A DNA stretch of 64,000 nucleotides, taken from contig NZ_JBKGXS010000001.1 in the NCBI RefSeq assembly GCF_046546475.1, positions 372,001 through 436,000 of the forward strand, written 5' to 3'. Below the pieces are notes generated by a model. It did no database searches. It saw only the letters and a list, made by a program, of their open reading frames with translations, and had not been told where the DNA came from. Position 1 is the first letter of the stretch, and every line of letters begins with the position of its first letter. Shown here piece by piece: positions 33,949-45,580 of this stretch. Source of the stretch: Pseudonocardia phyllosphaerae. GTDB taxonomy: Bacteria > Actinomycetota > Actinomycetes > Mycobacteriales > Pseudonocardiaceae. Both the position numbers and the translations under genes were made by a program.

Positions 33949-35132
33949 CGGTCACCGCCGAGCGGCAGCTCCGCGAGCACCTGCCAGGTCCCCGGTCCGT
34001 CCGGGCCGACCCGCAACGTGCCGCCGAGGGCACCGACCCGTTCGGCCATCCCGGCCAGCCCGAATCCGCCGCTGTCCGCCGAGCGCAGGAGCCGGTCGGT
34101 GCCGCCGCCACCGGAGTTGCGGACGACGACGCGCAGGTGCCCGGGCAGGTGCCGCAGCTCGACGTGCACCGCGGTCGCGCCCGGGGCGTGCCGGTGCACG
34201 TTCGTCAGCGCCTCCTGCACCACCCGGTACGCCGTCTCACCCACCCCGGGTGGCAGTACGGCGGGCCCGGGGTCGCGCTCGAATGTCGTGCGGACCCCGT
34301 CCGGGTCGAACGCCTGGACCAGCGCGTCGACGTCGGTGGGGCCGTGCGCGACGGCGCGCCCGGCCTCCTCCCCGCCCCGCAGCACACTCACCATCCGGCG
34401 CATCCCGGCCAGCGCCTCGGCGCCGGCCTGCTCGATCGACGCGAGCGCGGGTTCGGCCTGCTCGGGGCGGGTGCGGGCGACGGTGACCCCGGCCTGGGCG
34501 GCGACCACGATCCCGGTGACGTGGTGGGCGACGACGTCGTGCAGCTCGCGCGCCAGCTCCAGGCGCTCGTCGTTGCGGGCCCGCGACAGGCCGGCCTCCC
34601 GGCGGGTGCGGACCTCGCTCAGCACGGCGCCGACCATGACGGTGCAGGCCCAGCCGGCCCCGCAGGCCGCGACGATCTCCGGCTGCTCGACCCCGATCCC
34701 GCCGGTGCGCAGCAGGGGCATGCCGAGGATCGCGACGAACGCCAGGCCGGCCGGCAGCAGCACGGCCCGGCCGCCTGCGAGGCGCAACGCGGCCACGGTG
34801 ACCACGGCCAGCGCGAACAGCTCGGTGACCGAGAACGCACGCAGGTGCCCGAGCTGGGCGACGACCGACAGCAGCACCGAGGTCCCGAGGGCCACGACGG
34901 CGGCTCGTTCCGCCGCGACGTGGTACCGGGCGAGGACCACGATCGCCACCAGGGCACCGGTGACGGCCCCGGCGGCGTGATACCCCGGGCCGTTCAGATC
35001 CCTGCCGAGACCGACGTCGACCAGGAGCCAGAACGCGTAGGCGAGCAGCTCGAGCACGACCATCAGCGGTCGCGGGGATCCGGCGCGCCGCCCCGCGCGC
35101 GGGGCGCGCAGCACCTCGGTCCGGCCGGTCAT
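33945..35132 (-). CDS. Sensor histidine kinase (HisKA_3)
   Basis: The 395-residue protein has about six hydrophobic segments in the first 175 residues with no large extracellular domain. The phospho-acceptor histidine lies in ELARELHDVVAHHV near residue 199, and a C-terminal ATPase domain ends with GGFGLAGMAERVGALGG. It resembles intramembrane-sensing kinases that watch cell-envelope stress and control neighbouring ABC exporters. The ATG at 35132 lies 6 nt after a TAGGGT -10, suggesting a leaderless transcript. Confidence 0.92.
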   Translation of the reverse strand: MTGRTEVLRAPRAGRRAGSPRPLMVVLELLAYAFWLLVDVGLGRDLNGPGYHAAGAVTGALVAIVVLARYHVAAERAAVVALGTSVLLSVVAQLGHLRAFSVTELFALAVVTVAALRLAGGRAVLLPAGLAFVAILGMPLLRTGGIGVEQPEIVAACGAGWACTVMVGAVLSEVRTRREAGLSRARNDERLELARELHDVVAHHVTGIVVAAQAGVTVARTRPEQAEPALASIEQAGAEALAGMRRMVSVLRGGEEAGRAVAHGPTDVDALVQAFDPDGVRTTFERDPGPAVLPPGVGETAYRVVQEALTNVHRHAPGATAVHVELRHLPGHLRVVVRNSGGGGTDRLLRSADSGGFGLAGMAERVGALGGTLRVGPDGPGTWQVLAELPLGGDR

Positions 35133-35138
35133 GACCCC

Positions 35139-35144
35139 ACCCTA
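35139..35144 (-). promoter_or_regulatory. -10 element of leaderless kinase promoter
   Basis: On the minus strand TAGGGT is followed by six bases and the kinase ATG at 35132. The hexamer is identical to the one before moaC. Confidence 0.5.
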
Positions 35145-35252
35145 GATCGGCGCCTGCCCCGGCACCCTCAGCCGGAAGTACGAGAGGGTCGTCCCGGGAA
35201 CCATCCCGCGGTCCGATGTGGCGCAGGGGCTCCGGCGGGCACCGTCGTCGGC

Positions 35253-35366
35253 ATGATGGATGTGTTGCTCAACGTCGTCGGAGTGATCGGCGCCGTTCTC
35301 CTGTTCCTGATGGTCCTCACCACGGCGACGCTGCCGCTGCTCATCGAATGGGGTGAGCAGCGATGA
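35253..35366 (+). CDS. Small membrane peptide (37 aa) upstream of ABC ATPase
   Basis: This short frame encodes MMDVLLNVVGVIGAVLLFLM and then a further 17 residues ending LIEWGEQR. It is essentially one membrane helix with a charged C-terminus. Its stop overlaps the start of the ABC ATPase as ATGA, which suggests coupled translation. It could be a small subunit or regulator of the exporter, or a leader peptide that opens the ATPase start. A second ATG follows the first directly. The ribosome site is weak, so confidence is moderate. Confidence 0.55.
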   Translation: MMDVLLNVVGVIGAVLLFLMVLTTATLPLLIEWGEQR

Positions 35367-36178
35367 GCGCGCACTGGGCCGCCCCTGTCCCGCCCGGGGT
35401 GACGCAGCGCGGCGCGATGTCCGCCGTCGCCCCGCGCCCGCCGGAGGCCGCCGCGGCCACCGTCGGCCTGGTCCGTGCCTACGGCGACGGGCCCGGCGCC
35501 GTCCGCGCTCTCGACGGCGTGACGATGTGGCTCCCGAGCGGCCGGTTCACCGCCGTCATGGGGCCCTCGGGGTCCGGGAAGTCGACGCTGCTGCACTGCC
35601 TCGCGGGCCTCGACCGGCCGACCGGCGGACAGGTGCTGCTCGGCGACACCGACCTCGGCGGGCTGTCCGAGGCCGAGCTGACGGCGGTCCGCCGCGACCG
35701 GATCGGCTTCGTCTTCCAGGACGGCAACCTGCTCCCGCACCTGAGCGCGGGGGAGAACATCGACCTGGCCGCGTCGCTGGCCGGCCGCCGCCCGGACCGG
35801 GTGTGGCGGGCCGAGCTCGTCGAGCGGCTCGGGATCTCCGACCGGCTGACGCACCTGCCAGGGGAGCTGTCCGGCGGGCAGCGTCAGCGCGTCGCGGTGG
35901 CCCGTGCGCTGCTCGGGCGCCCGGAGCTCGTCGTCGCCGACGAGCCGACCGGGGCGCTCGACACCGCCTCCGGCCGGGAGCTGCTCGGCCTGCTGCGCGC
36001 CTGCGTCGACGACTACGGCCAGACCGTCGTCATGGTCACCCACGACCCGCAGGCCGCCGCGGTCTCCGACCAGGTCCTGCTGCTGCGCGACGGTGTCGCG
36101 GCCGGCCGGATCACCGCCCCGACCCCGGAGCGGGTGCTGGCCGCGCTCGGCGACCTGAGCGCGGGTGAGCAGCTGTGA
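35363..36178 (+). CDS. ABC transporter ATP-binding protein (LolD/MacB type)
   Basis: The 271-residue ATPase has Walker A GPSGSGKST near residue 70, Q-loop FQDGNLLPHL, signature LSGGQRQRVAVARAL near residue 169 and Walker B LVVADEPTGALD near 192. It is of the type that pairs with FtsX-like permeases to export peptides, lipids or antibiotics. The start overlaps the 37-residue membrane peptide (ATGA) and the stop overlaps the permease start, giving a three-gene coupled unit. An internal ATG at 35417 is an alternative start. Confidence 0.93.
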   Translation: MSAHWAAPVPPGVTQRGAMSAVAPRPPEAAAATVGLVRAYGDGPGAVRALDGVTMWLPSGRFTAVMGPSGSGKSTLLHCLAGLDRPTGGQVLLGDTDLGGLSEAELTAVRRDRIGFVFQDGNLLPHLSAGENIDLAASLAGRRPDRVWRAELVERLGISDRLTHLPGELSGGQRQRVAVARALLGRPELVVADEPTGALDTASGRELLGLLRACVDDYGQTVVMVTHDPQAAAVSDQVLLLRDGVAAGRITAPTPERVLAALGDLSAGEQL

Positions 36179-37797
36179 ACCCGGCGACGCGCGCGGCGGT
36201 GGCCGGTGTCCGCCGGCATCCGCGCCGGACCGTGCTGACCGGGCTCGCCGTACTCGTCGCGACGGTGTTCGCGGCCGGGGCGGTGCTGGCCTCGGCGACG
36301 ACGGGGGCAGCGCTGGCCGGGGAGGACTCCGGCGCGGCGGACGCGCTGCTCGCCGGGCTGTCGGTGTTCGTCGGGATCGCGATGGTCGCCGCTGCGGTCG
36401 TGGTCGGGTCGACGTTCCGGATCGTGCTCGCCCGCCGCGGCCGGGAGCTGGCGCTGCTGCGCTGTGTCGGCGCGAGCCGCGCCCAGGTGACCCGCTCGGT
36501 GCTCGCCGAGGCCGCGGTGACCGGGCTGGTCGCGGGCGTGCTCGGCACGGCGCTGGCGATCGGGCTGGGCGAGGCCGGTCTGGCGTTGCTGCGTGTGTCG
36601 GGCACGGAGGCACCCCCGCTGCAGATCCCGCCGGGGAAGCTGGCCGTGTGCGTGGGGATCGCCGTGCTGGTCACCGTGGTGTCCGCCGTCGGCCCGGCCC
36701 GCTCGGCCGGGCGGGTTCCGCCGGTCGTCGCGCTGGGTGAGGCGGACGCGACCGAGGCCCGGGCACCGCGCCGGGGCCGCCGGGCCGCGCTCGCCGGGGC
36801 GCTCGCCGCCGTCGCTGCCGTGCTCGCCGGATTCGGGGTCGCGGCCGCGGGCAGCGTGTTCACGTCCGTGGGCCTGCTCGCGCTGAGCGGGCTGGTGCTG
36901 TTCGGTGCGCTCGTCGCGGTCGGGCCGATGCTCGTCGCCGGGGCGGCCCGGCTGGTCGCACCGCTGGTGGCCCGTTCCGGCGCGGCCCGGCTCGCGGTCG
37001 GGAACGCCCGCCGGGTCTCCCGCCGCACCGCCGCGACGACGACGGTGCTCGCACTGGGCACCGGGCTCACCGCCGCGTTGCTGGTCGGGATGCAGGGCCT
37101 CGGCGACGGGGCACGGGCGGGGATCGATCAGAGCTATCCCGCCGACGCCGTGGTGCTCTCCACGGGCAGCGAGCAGAGCCTGTCCGAGCAGCAGGGCACA
37201 GCCCGGAGCCTGGCCGCCCGGCTGGACCCGCTGCCCGAGCTGCGGGCCCGGGCCGGTGGGAGCAGCGGTACCGAGGTGCTGGTCGACACCGTCCCGGGCA
37301 CGGACCCGCAGGCGGCGCACGACGCGCTCGCCCGCGCCGCGGGCCCCGACACCGTGGTCCTGTGGTCGGCCGAGCAACGGGCCGCGACCGAGCAGGCGTT
37401 CGCCGCGGTGCGCGCCATCGGGCTCGGGCTGGTCGGGATCACGCTGGTGGTGGCCGTCGTCGGCGTCGGGGTGACGCTGGCGCTGTCGGTGACCGAACGG
37501 ACCCGGGAGATCGCGCTGCTGCGTGCGCTGGGCCTGACCCGCTCCGCCGCACGGCGGTCGGTGGCCTGGGAGGCCGGGCTGGCCGGGGCGGTCGGTGCCG
37601 TCGCCGGGGTCGTGCTCGGCACGGTCTACGGCGTGCTCACCCTGGTCGGGATGCAGATGGCGGGCCACGTCGCACCCCCGGCCGGGCAGCTGGCCGGGCT
37701 CGGTGCCGGAGTGGTGGCCGTGGCCGTCCTGGCGTCGGCGGCGTCGATGCGCAGTGCCGGACGGGTCGAGCCCGCCCAGGGACTCGTCGCGGCGTGA
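36175..37797 (+). CDS. FtsX-like ABC transporter permease
   Basis: The 540-residue permease has two FtsX-type units. The first covers roughly residues 60-185 after an N-terminal helix, the second about 405-535 (VRAIGLGLVGITLVVAVVGV, then SVTERTREIALLRALGLTRS). An extracytoplasmic stretch lies near residues 310-400. It begins with GTG overlapping the ATPase stop by 4 nt. With the ATPase it forms an exporter, and the divergent two-component system is its probable regulator. The cargo is unknown; defence against envelope-active antibiotics is common for this layout. Confidence 0.9.
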   Translation: MNPATRAAVAGVRRHPRRTVLTGLAVLVATVFAAGAVLASATTGAALAGEDSGAADALLAGLSVFVGIAMVAAAVVVGSTFRIVLARRGRELALLRCVGASRAQVTRSVLAEAAVTGLVAGVLGTALAIGLGEAGLALLRVSGTEAPPLQIPPGKLAVCVGIAVLVTVVSAVGPARSAGRVPPVVALGEADATEARAPRRGRRAALAGALAAVAAVLAGFGVAAAGSVFTSVGLLALSGLVLFGALVAVGPMLVAGAARLVAPLVARSGAARLAVGNARRVSRRTAATTTVLALGTGLTAALLVGMQGLGDGARAGIDQSYPADAVVLSTGSEQSLSEQQGTARSLAARLDPLPELRARAGGSSGTEVLVDTVPGTDPQAAHDALARAAGPDTVVLWSAEQRAATEQAFAAVRAIGLGLVGITLVVAVVGVGVTLALSVTERTREIALLRALGLTRSAARRSVAWEAGLAGAVGAVAGVVLGTVYGVLTLVGMQMAGHVAPPAGQLAGLGAGVVAVAVLASAASMRSAGRVEPAQGLVAA

Positions 37798-37817
37798 GCG
37801 GCGTGAGCGGCGTGCGT

Positions 37818-37853
37818 GGTGCGCGCCCGGCCCGAGGGAGCCGGGCGCGCACC
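37818..37853. terminator. Hairpin between convergent permease and deazaflavin reductase
   Basis: GGTGCGCGCCCGGC (37818-37831) and GCCGGGCGCGCACC (37840-37853) form a perfect 14-bp stem with an 8-nt loop in the 76-bp spacer between convergent genes. Confidence 0.65.
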
Positions 37854-37873
37854 GTCCCGTCGCCGGGGTGGTG

Positions 37874-38308
37874 CTACTTCTTCGGCTCCAGCACGAACAC
37901 CGGGATCGTGCGGTCGGTCTTCTGCTGGTACTCGGCGTAGGGCGGGTAGGCCTCGACGGAGCGGTCCCACCACGCCTGGCGCTCGGCACCCTCCGGGATC
38001 TCCCGGGCGACGAACGTGCCGGTGGACGTCCCGTCCTGCACCCGGACCTCGGGGTGGGCCTTCACGTTGTGGTACCAGGCCGGGTTCTCGGGCGTGCCGC
38101 CCTTGGACGCGATCATCGCGTACGACCCGTCGTGCTCGACCCGCATGACCGGCACGTAGCGCTTCTTGCCGGACTTCGCACCGGTCGTCGTCACGAGGAT
38201 GATCGGCCGGTCCATGACCGTGATCCCCTCGGTGGTGCCGTTCTCCAGGATCTTCTCGGTCTGCTCGCGGACCCAGTCGGTCGGCGAGAGCTCGGCGTTC
38301 TCCGTCAT
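37874..38308 (-). CDS. F420-dependent nitroreductase-family (Ddn-like) protein
   Basis: The 144-residue protein fits the deazaflavin-dependent nitroreductase family. RPIILVTTTGAKSGKKRYVP near residues 34-53 is the cofactor-phosphate-binding motif, followed by NPAWYHNVKAHPEVRV. Ddn-like enzymes reduce quinones or other substrates with F420H2. I used the ATG at 38308; one at 38341 is possible. It stands alone, convergent to the exporter and divergent from the TPP riboswitch of thiC. Confidence 0.88.
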   Translation of the reverse strand: MTENAELSPTDWVREQTEKILENGTTEGITVMDRPIILVTTTGAKSGKKRYVPVMRVEHDGSYAMIASKGGTPENPAWYHNVKAHPEVRVQDGTSTGTFVAREIPEGAERQAWWDRSVEAYPPYAEYQQKTDRTIPVFVLEPKK

Positions 38309-38412
38309 ACCGGTGGTGAACCCCGTACGGCCCGTGATCATTCCGCGCGGGCGGGTGAGGGTCTGGCGCGCCCGGGCGGTACGTGGCTACGGTCGGTGAG
38401 TACATCTGAACA

Positions 38413-38503
38413 ACGCGGGAGCTCCGTCGCGCGGGGCTGAGAGGGCGACACACCGATTCACGGTCGCCGACCGCAGAACCGGCCGGGTAATGCCGGCCAG
38501 GGA
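38413..38503 (+). promoter_or_regulatory. TPP (THI-box) riboswitch
   Basis: The leader carries the thiamin pyrophosphate aptamer: GCGGGAGCTCC, then GGGGCTGAGAGGGCGA, then GACCGCAGAACC and GGGTAATGCCGGCCAGGGA. The 3' end of the aptamer contains the ribosome site (AGGGAGGA) 10 nt before the thiC ATG, so it most likely blocks translation when thiamin is plentiful. Confidence 0.95.
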
Positions 38504-38515
38504 GGACTGTCGTTC

Positions 38516-40159
<1,644 letters not shown>

Positions 40160-40178
40160 GCCCAGGAGAAGCCGGCTA

Positions 40179-40212
40179 CCGGCGCCGGGCACCGCGTGGT
40201 GCCCGGCGCCGG
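40179..40212 (+). terminator. Hairpin between thiC and thiD
   Basis: Arms 40179-40193 and 40198-40212 form a perfect 15-bp stem around GCGT, 19 nt after the thiC stop. There is no T tract, so read-through into thiD is likely. Confidence 0.55.
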
Positions 40213-40289
40213 GGCACGCTCGGATCAGCGCGTCGGGCCCGCCCGCGACCGGCCGGGATACGGTCGCCACAGCAAGCCAGGGAGGACCC

Positions 40290-41147
40290 ATGCAACCCAC
40301 CGTCGGCACCACCCCGCCCCGGGCGATGACGATCGCCGGAACCGACTCCGGCGGCGGCGCGGGCATCGCCGCGGACCTGCGGACGTTCGCCGCCTGCGGG
40401 GTGCACGGCTGCCTCGCGGTGTGCGCGGTGACCGTGCAGAACACCGTCGGCGTCACCGGCGTGCACACGGTCCCGGCGGACACGATCTCCGCGCAGGTCG
40501 CCACCGTCGCCTCCGACATCGGGCTGCAGGCCGCGAAGACCGGGATGCTCGCGAACGCCGAGATCATCGGCGTGGTCGCGCAGGCCTGCGACGCGAACGG
40601 CATCGGGGCAGGCCGGGCGACCCCGCTGGTCGTCGACCCGGTCGCGGCGTCGATGCACGGCGACCCGCTGCTGGCCGCGGAGGCGCTGGAGGCCTACCGC
40701 ACCGAACTGTTCCCGCGGGCCACGCTGGTCACCCCGAACCTCGACGAGATCCGGCTGCTCGTCGAGCACGACGTGCACGACCGCGCAGGCCAGTACGCCG
40801 CGGCGAAGGCGCTGCACGCCCTCGGCGCGCGGAACGTGCTGGTCAAGGGCGGTCACCTGGCCGAGGACACCGACGGCTGCCTGGACCTGCTCCACGACGG
40901 CGAGACCTTCGTCGAGCTGCCCGGCCCGCGGTTCGACACCGGCAACACCCACGGCGGCGGTGACTCCCTCGCCGCGGCGATCGCCTCCGGGCTGGCCCGC
41001 GGGATGGACGTCGAGGCCGCGGTGCGGTTCGGCAAGCGCTACATCGTCGAGGCCGTCCGGCAGTCCTACCCGCTCGGTGCCGGGCACGGCCCGGTCTCGT
41101 CGCTGTGGGCGACCCGCCCCTGGTGGGACGACGACGCCACCGGCTGA
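40290..41147 (+). CDS. thiD: Hydroxymethylpyrimidine/phosphomethylpyrimidine kinase ThiD
   Basis: The 285-residue kinase has the ThiD start (MTIAGTDSGGGAGIAADLRT near residue 12), PNLDEIRLLV near residue 148 and the ATP-site glycines GNTHGGGDSLAAAIASGLA near residue 219. It phosphorylates the pyrimidine made by ThiC. The ATG at 40290 follows GGGAGGA. A TACGGT (40259-40264) could be a promoter of its own. Confidence 0.95.
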   Translation: MQPTVGTTPPRAMTIAGTDSGGGAGIAADLRTFAACGVHGCLAVCAVTVQNTVGVTGVHTVPADTISAQVATVASDIGLQAAKTGMLANAEIIGVVAQACDANGIGAGRATPLVVDPVAASMHGDPLLAAEALEAYRTELFPRATLVTPNLDEIRLLVEHDVHDRAGQYAAAKALHALGARNVLVKGGHLAEDTDGCLDLLHDGETFVELPGPRFDTGNTHGGGDSLAAAIASGLARGMDVEAAVRFGKRYIVEAVRQSYPLGAGHGPVSSLWATRPWWDDDATG

Positions 41148-41290
41148 GCCGTGATCGAACCACCCGACGCCGATGATCTCGGCCGGGAACCGGAGCCGTC
41201 TCCGCAGCTGCGGAACCACATCGGCGCGTCGCGCCGCGAAGGGTAGCCTGACCTGCGGTTCTGCTCCGCGCGTCGGTCGCCGGGCCCGTA

Positions 41291-41296
41291 TAGGCT
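41291..41296 (+). promoter_or_regulatory. -10 element of near-leaderless promoter of the molybdenum hydroxylase
   Basis: TAGGCT, within TATAGGCT, ends 8 nt before the ATG at 41305. No ribosome site lies between them. Confidence 0.5.
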
Positions 41297-41304
41297 CGGA
41301 CGCG

Positions 41305-43571
41305 ATGAGCCTCCTGGGTACCCGCGTCGTCCGCACCGAGGATCCGGTCTTCCTCACGCGCGGCGCGACCTACACCGACGACCTGACCGACGAGCGGCTG
41401 ACCGGCGCGCTGCACCTCACGCTCGTCCGGTCCCCGCTGGCGCACGCCGAGATCACCGCGATCGACACCTCCGCGGCGCGGGACGCGCCGGGCGTCGTCG
41501 CCGTGGTCACCGGTGCCGACCTCGACATCAGGGCCGCGCGGCTGTTCCCCGGCGCGAACAAGGCGATGCGCCGCGAGTTCCTGGCCACCGACCGGGTGCG
41601 TTTCGTCGGCGAGCCGGTCGCGGCCGTGCTCACCGAGGAGCTCTACCAGGGCGAGGACGCCGCGGAGCTCGTCGACGTCGAGTACGAGCCGCTGCCGGTC
41701 GTCGTCGACCCGGTGGAGGCCGCGCGCGACGAGACCCTGCTGTTCCCCGAGGCCGGCACGAACACCGCCACCTCCTACGGCTACGAGGAGGCGCTGGACC
41801 CGGCGTTCTTCGACGGCTGCGAGGTCGTCGTCTCCCAGGACCTGGTGAACCAGCGCCTGGCCGCGTCGCCGCTGGAGACCCGCGCCGCCAGCGCGGTCTG
41901 GGACGGCGACGACCTGCTGATGTTCATCTCCAACCAGAACGCCCAGGGCGGCCGCGACGAGATCGCCCGCTGGCTGGGGCTGGAGAAGGACTCCGTGCAC
42001 GTCATCCTGCCCGACGTCGGCGGCGGGTTCGGCGCGAAGATCGGCTCCGACCCGGAGTTCGCGCTGGTCGCGTGGCTCGCACGCCGGGAGGGCCGCCCGG
42101 TCCGCTGGAACGAGTCCCGCTCGGAGAACATGACCGGGATGGTGCAGGGCCGCGCCCAGCGCCAGACCGTCACCATCGGCGGGACCCGCGACGGCCGCGT
42201 CACCCACTACCGGCTCGAGGTCCTGCAGGACGCCGGTGCCTACCCGCGGCTCGGGGCGGCGCTGCCGGCCTTCACCCGGATGATGGCGCCGGGCACCTAC
42301 GACATCGCGAACGTCGAGTCCCGGGCGAGCGTGGTCGTCACCAACACCACCTCGGTCGCCGCCTACCGCGGCGCCGGGCGGCCGGAGGCGACGGCCGCGA
42401 TCGAGCGCGCGATGGACCTGTTCGCCGCCGAGATCGGGATGGACCCGGCCGAGGTGCGCACGCGCAACGTCGTCGCCCCGGAGAAGTTCCCGTTCACCAG
42501 CAAGGGCGGCGCCGAGTACGACTCCGGCGAGTACGCGAAGGCGATCGAGCTGGCGCTGGAGAAGGCCGGCTACGACCGGCTGCGCGCCGAGCAGGCCGCC
42601 CGCCGCGAGCGCGGCGACGTCCGCCAGCTCGGCATCGGCGTCTCCTCCTACGTGGAGATCACCGGCGCCGGCGCGTTCGCCGAGGACGCCACCGTGCAGG
42701 TCCACCCGGACGGCGCGGTGACGGTGCTGACCGGCACGTCCTCGCACGGCCAGGGACACGCGACGGCGTGGGCGATGCTCGCCGCCGACGAGCTCGGCGT
42801 CCCGCTGGAGTCGATCACCGTCAAGCACGGCGACACCGCGCTGATCCCGGACGGCGGCGGCACGATGGGGTCGCGGTCGCTGCAGACCGGCGGCATCGCC
42901 GTGCAGAAGGCCTCCCGCGAGCTGGCCGACCTGGCCAAGCAGCGGGCCGCGGACCTGCTCGAGGCGAGCGTCGACGACCTGGAGATCGACCCCGAGGGCG
43001 CGGGCATCCGGGTGCGCGGCGTGCCCGGCGCGTCGTCGGTGACCCTCGCGGATCTGGCCGCCCGGGAGGAGCTGAAGCTGCAGACCACCTGGGACGGGGA
43101 GAAGGCCACGTTCCCGTTCGGCGCGCACGTCTGCGTCGTCGAGGTCGACACCGAGTCCGGGAAGGTCACCGTCGAGCGCATCGTCGCCGTCGACGACGCC
43201 GGTCCGATCCTCAACCCGCTGCTCTGCGACGGGCAGCGGCACGGCGGCATCGCTCAAGGCATCGCGCAGGCGCTGCTGGAGGAGGTGATGTTCGACGAGG
43301 AGGGCCAGCCGCTGACCGGCACCTTCGCCGACTACGGCATCCCCTCCGCCGCCGAGCTGCCCAGCTTCGACCTCGTCGAGATGTCCACCCCCACTCCGGT
43401 GAACCCGATGGGCTACAAGGGGATCGGCGAGGCCGGGACGATCGGCTCCACCCCGGCCACGCAGAGCGCGGTCATCGACGCCCTGTCCCATCTCGGCGTC
43501 CGCCACATCGACATGCCCCTGACCCCGATGCGGGTCTGGGAGGCCATCCACGCGGCTCAGGAGGCCGGTAA

Positions 43572-43575
<4 letters not shown>
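41305..43575 (+). CDS. Molybdenum hydroxylase large subunit, form II CoxL-like
   Basis: The 756-residue subunit belongs to the xanthine dehydrogenase/CO dehydrogenase large-subunit family that holds the molybdenum cofactor. The active-site loop reads AYRGAGR at residues 353-359, the form II signature; true form I CO dehydrogenase has AYxCSFR with the copper-binding cysteine. The catalytic glutamate is in GIGEAGTIG near residue 709. Form II enzymes oxidise unknown or varied substrates, so CO oxidation should not be assumed. The small subunit begins on its stop codon. The order large-small-medium differs from the common M-S-L and S-L-M orders. Confidence 0.9.
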
Positions 43576-44116
<541 letters not shown>

Positions 44117-44120
<4 letters not shown>

Positions 44121-44935
44121 TCCCCCTGGCCTTCGACTACACCCGCCCGGACACCCTCGACGACGCCATCGCGCTGCTCGCCGAGAAGGGCGAGGACGCC
44201 TCGGTGCTGGCCGGCGGCCACTCGCTGATCCCGGTCATGAAGGTGCGCCTCGGCGCCCCCGAGCTCGTGATCGACATCGGGCGGCTGCCGGAGCTGTCCT
44301 ACATCCGCGTCGACGGTGACGACGTCGCGATCGGCGCCGGCACCAGGCACCGCGACGTGGTGGTCTCCGAGGTCCTGGCCGCCGAGGTGCCGCTGCTGCC
44401 CGCGGTGGCCCGCACCGTCGGGGACCCGCAGGTCCGTGCCCGCGGCACCCTCGGCGGGACCGTCGCGCACGCCGACCCGGCCGCCGACCTGCCCGCGGCG
44501 CTGCTCGCGCTGGACGCGACCGTCGTCCTGCAGGGGCCGCGCGGGCGGCGCTCGGTGCCGATCGGCGAGTTCTACGAGGGCGTGTTCACCACCGTCCGCG
44601 AGCCCGACGAGCTGGTCGTGGAGATCCGGGTGCCGCGCTGCGGTGACCTGGGCTGGGCGTACGAGAAGTTCACCCGGCGCAGCAACGACTGGGCGATCGT
44701 CGCCGTCGCGGTGTCCGGGGACCGGATCGGCCTGGTCAACATGGGGTCGACGTCGCTGCGCGCCACGAAGGCCGAGGAGGCGCTGGTCGAGGGGGCCCCG
44801 ATCGCCGAGGCCGCCGCCCTGGCGGCAGAGGGGACCGAGCCGCCGTCGGACACCCACGGCACGCCGGAGTACCGCACGCACCTGGTGCAGGTGCTGACCC
44901 GCCGCGCACTGGAGACCGCGCACGGGCAGCGCTGA
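44117..44935 (+). CDS. Molybdenum hydroxylase FAD subunit (CoxM-like)
   Basis: The 272-residue FAD subunit has AGGHSLIPVMKVRL near residue 32 and TLGGTVAHADPAADLPAALL near residue 113, the two flavin-binding loops, and a C-terminal CODH_C domain (MGSTSLRATKAEEALVEG). It passes electrons from the iron-sulfur subunit to an acceptor. The ATG at 44117 overlaps the small-subunit stop (ATGA). It ends 6 bp from the convergent stop of the response regulator. Confidence 0.94.
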
Positions 44936-44941
44936 GCACGG

Positions 44942-45580
44942 CTACACGAGCCCGGCCTCCTGGGCGGCGATCGCCGCCTGGGTCCGGGACCGCAGGCCGA
45001 GCTTGGTGAGCACCCGGGAGACGTGCGTCTTCGTCGTTCCCTCGGAGATCACCAGCTCGGTGGACAGCTCGGCGTTGGACAGCCCGCGGCCGAGCCCGGC
45101 CAGCACGTCGGTCTCCCGCGCGGTGAGCAGGTCCAGCCCCGGTACCGACGACGGCCGGGGAGCCCCGGCGTAGCGGGTGATGACCCGGCGGGTGATCTCC
45201 GGGGCGAGCACGCCGTCCCCGCGGGCGACGGCGCGGACGCCACCGGCCAGGCTCGCCGCGTCGACCGACTTGAGCAGGAACCCGGCGGCTCCGGCGGCCA
45301 GGGCGCCGTCGACGAGCTCGTCGAGGTCGAACGTCGTCAGCACCAGGACCTGCGCCGACCCGGCATCGAGGATCCGGCGGGTCGCCTCGATCCCGTCGAT
45401 CCCGGGCATCCGGATGTCCATCAGGACGACGTCCGGGCGGTGCTCGGCGGCGGCGCGGACCGCGGCGAGCCCGTCGGCGGCCTCGGCGACGACCTCGATC
45501 CCGGCCGCGGAGGTCAGGATCAGCACCAGTCCGGTGCGGACGGCCTCCTGGTCGTCGGCGACGACCACGCGCACGGTCAT
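44942..45580 (-). CDS. NarL/LuxR-family response regulator
   Basis: The 212-residue protein has phospho-acceptor Asp in VVLMDIRMPGIDG near residue 53 and a C-terminal LuxR domain (LTARETDVLAGLGRGLSNAE, then SEGTTKTHVSRVL). The ATG at 45580 overlaps the kinase stop by 4 nt. It is close in type to the regulator at 33307 but not identical. The target is unknown; it lies convergent to the molybdenum hydroxylase and downstream of its own kinase. Confidence 0.92.
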   Translation of the reverse strand: MTVRVVVADDQEAVRTGLVLILTSAAGIEVVAEAADGLAAVRAAAEHRPDVVLMDIRMPGIDGIEATRRILDAGSAQVLVLTTFDLDELVDGALAAGAAGFLLKSVDAASLAGGVRAVARGDGVLAPEITRRVITRYAGAPRPSSVPGLDLLTARETDVLAGLGRGLSNAELSTELVISEGTTKTHVSRVLTKLGLRSRTQAAIAAQEAGLV

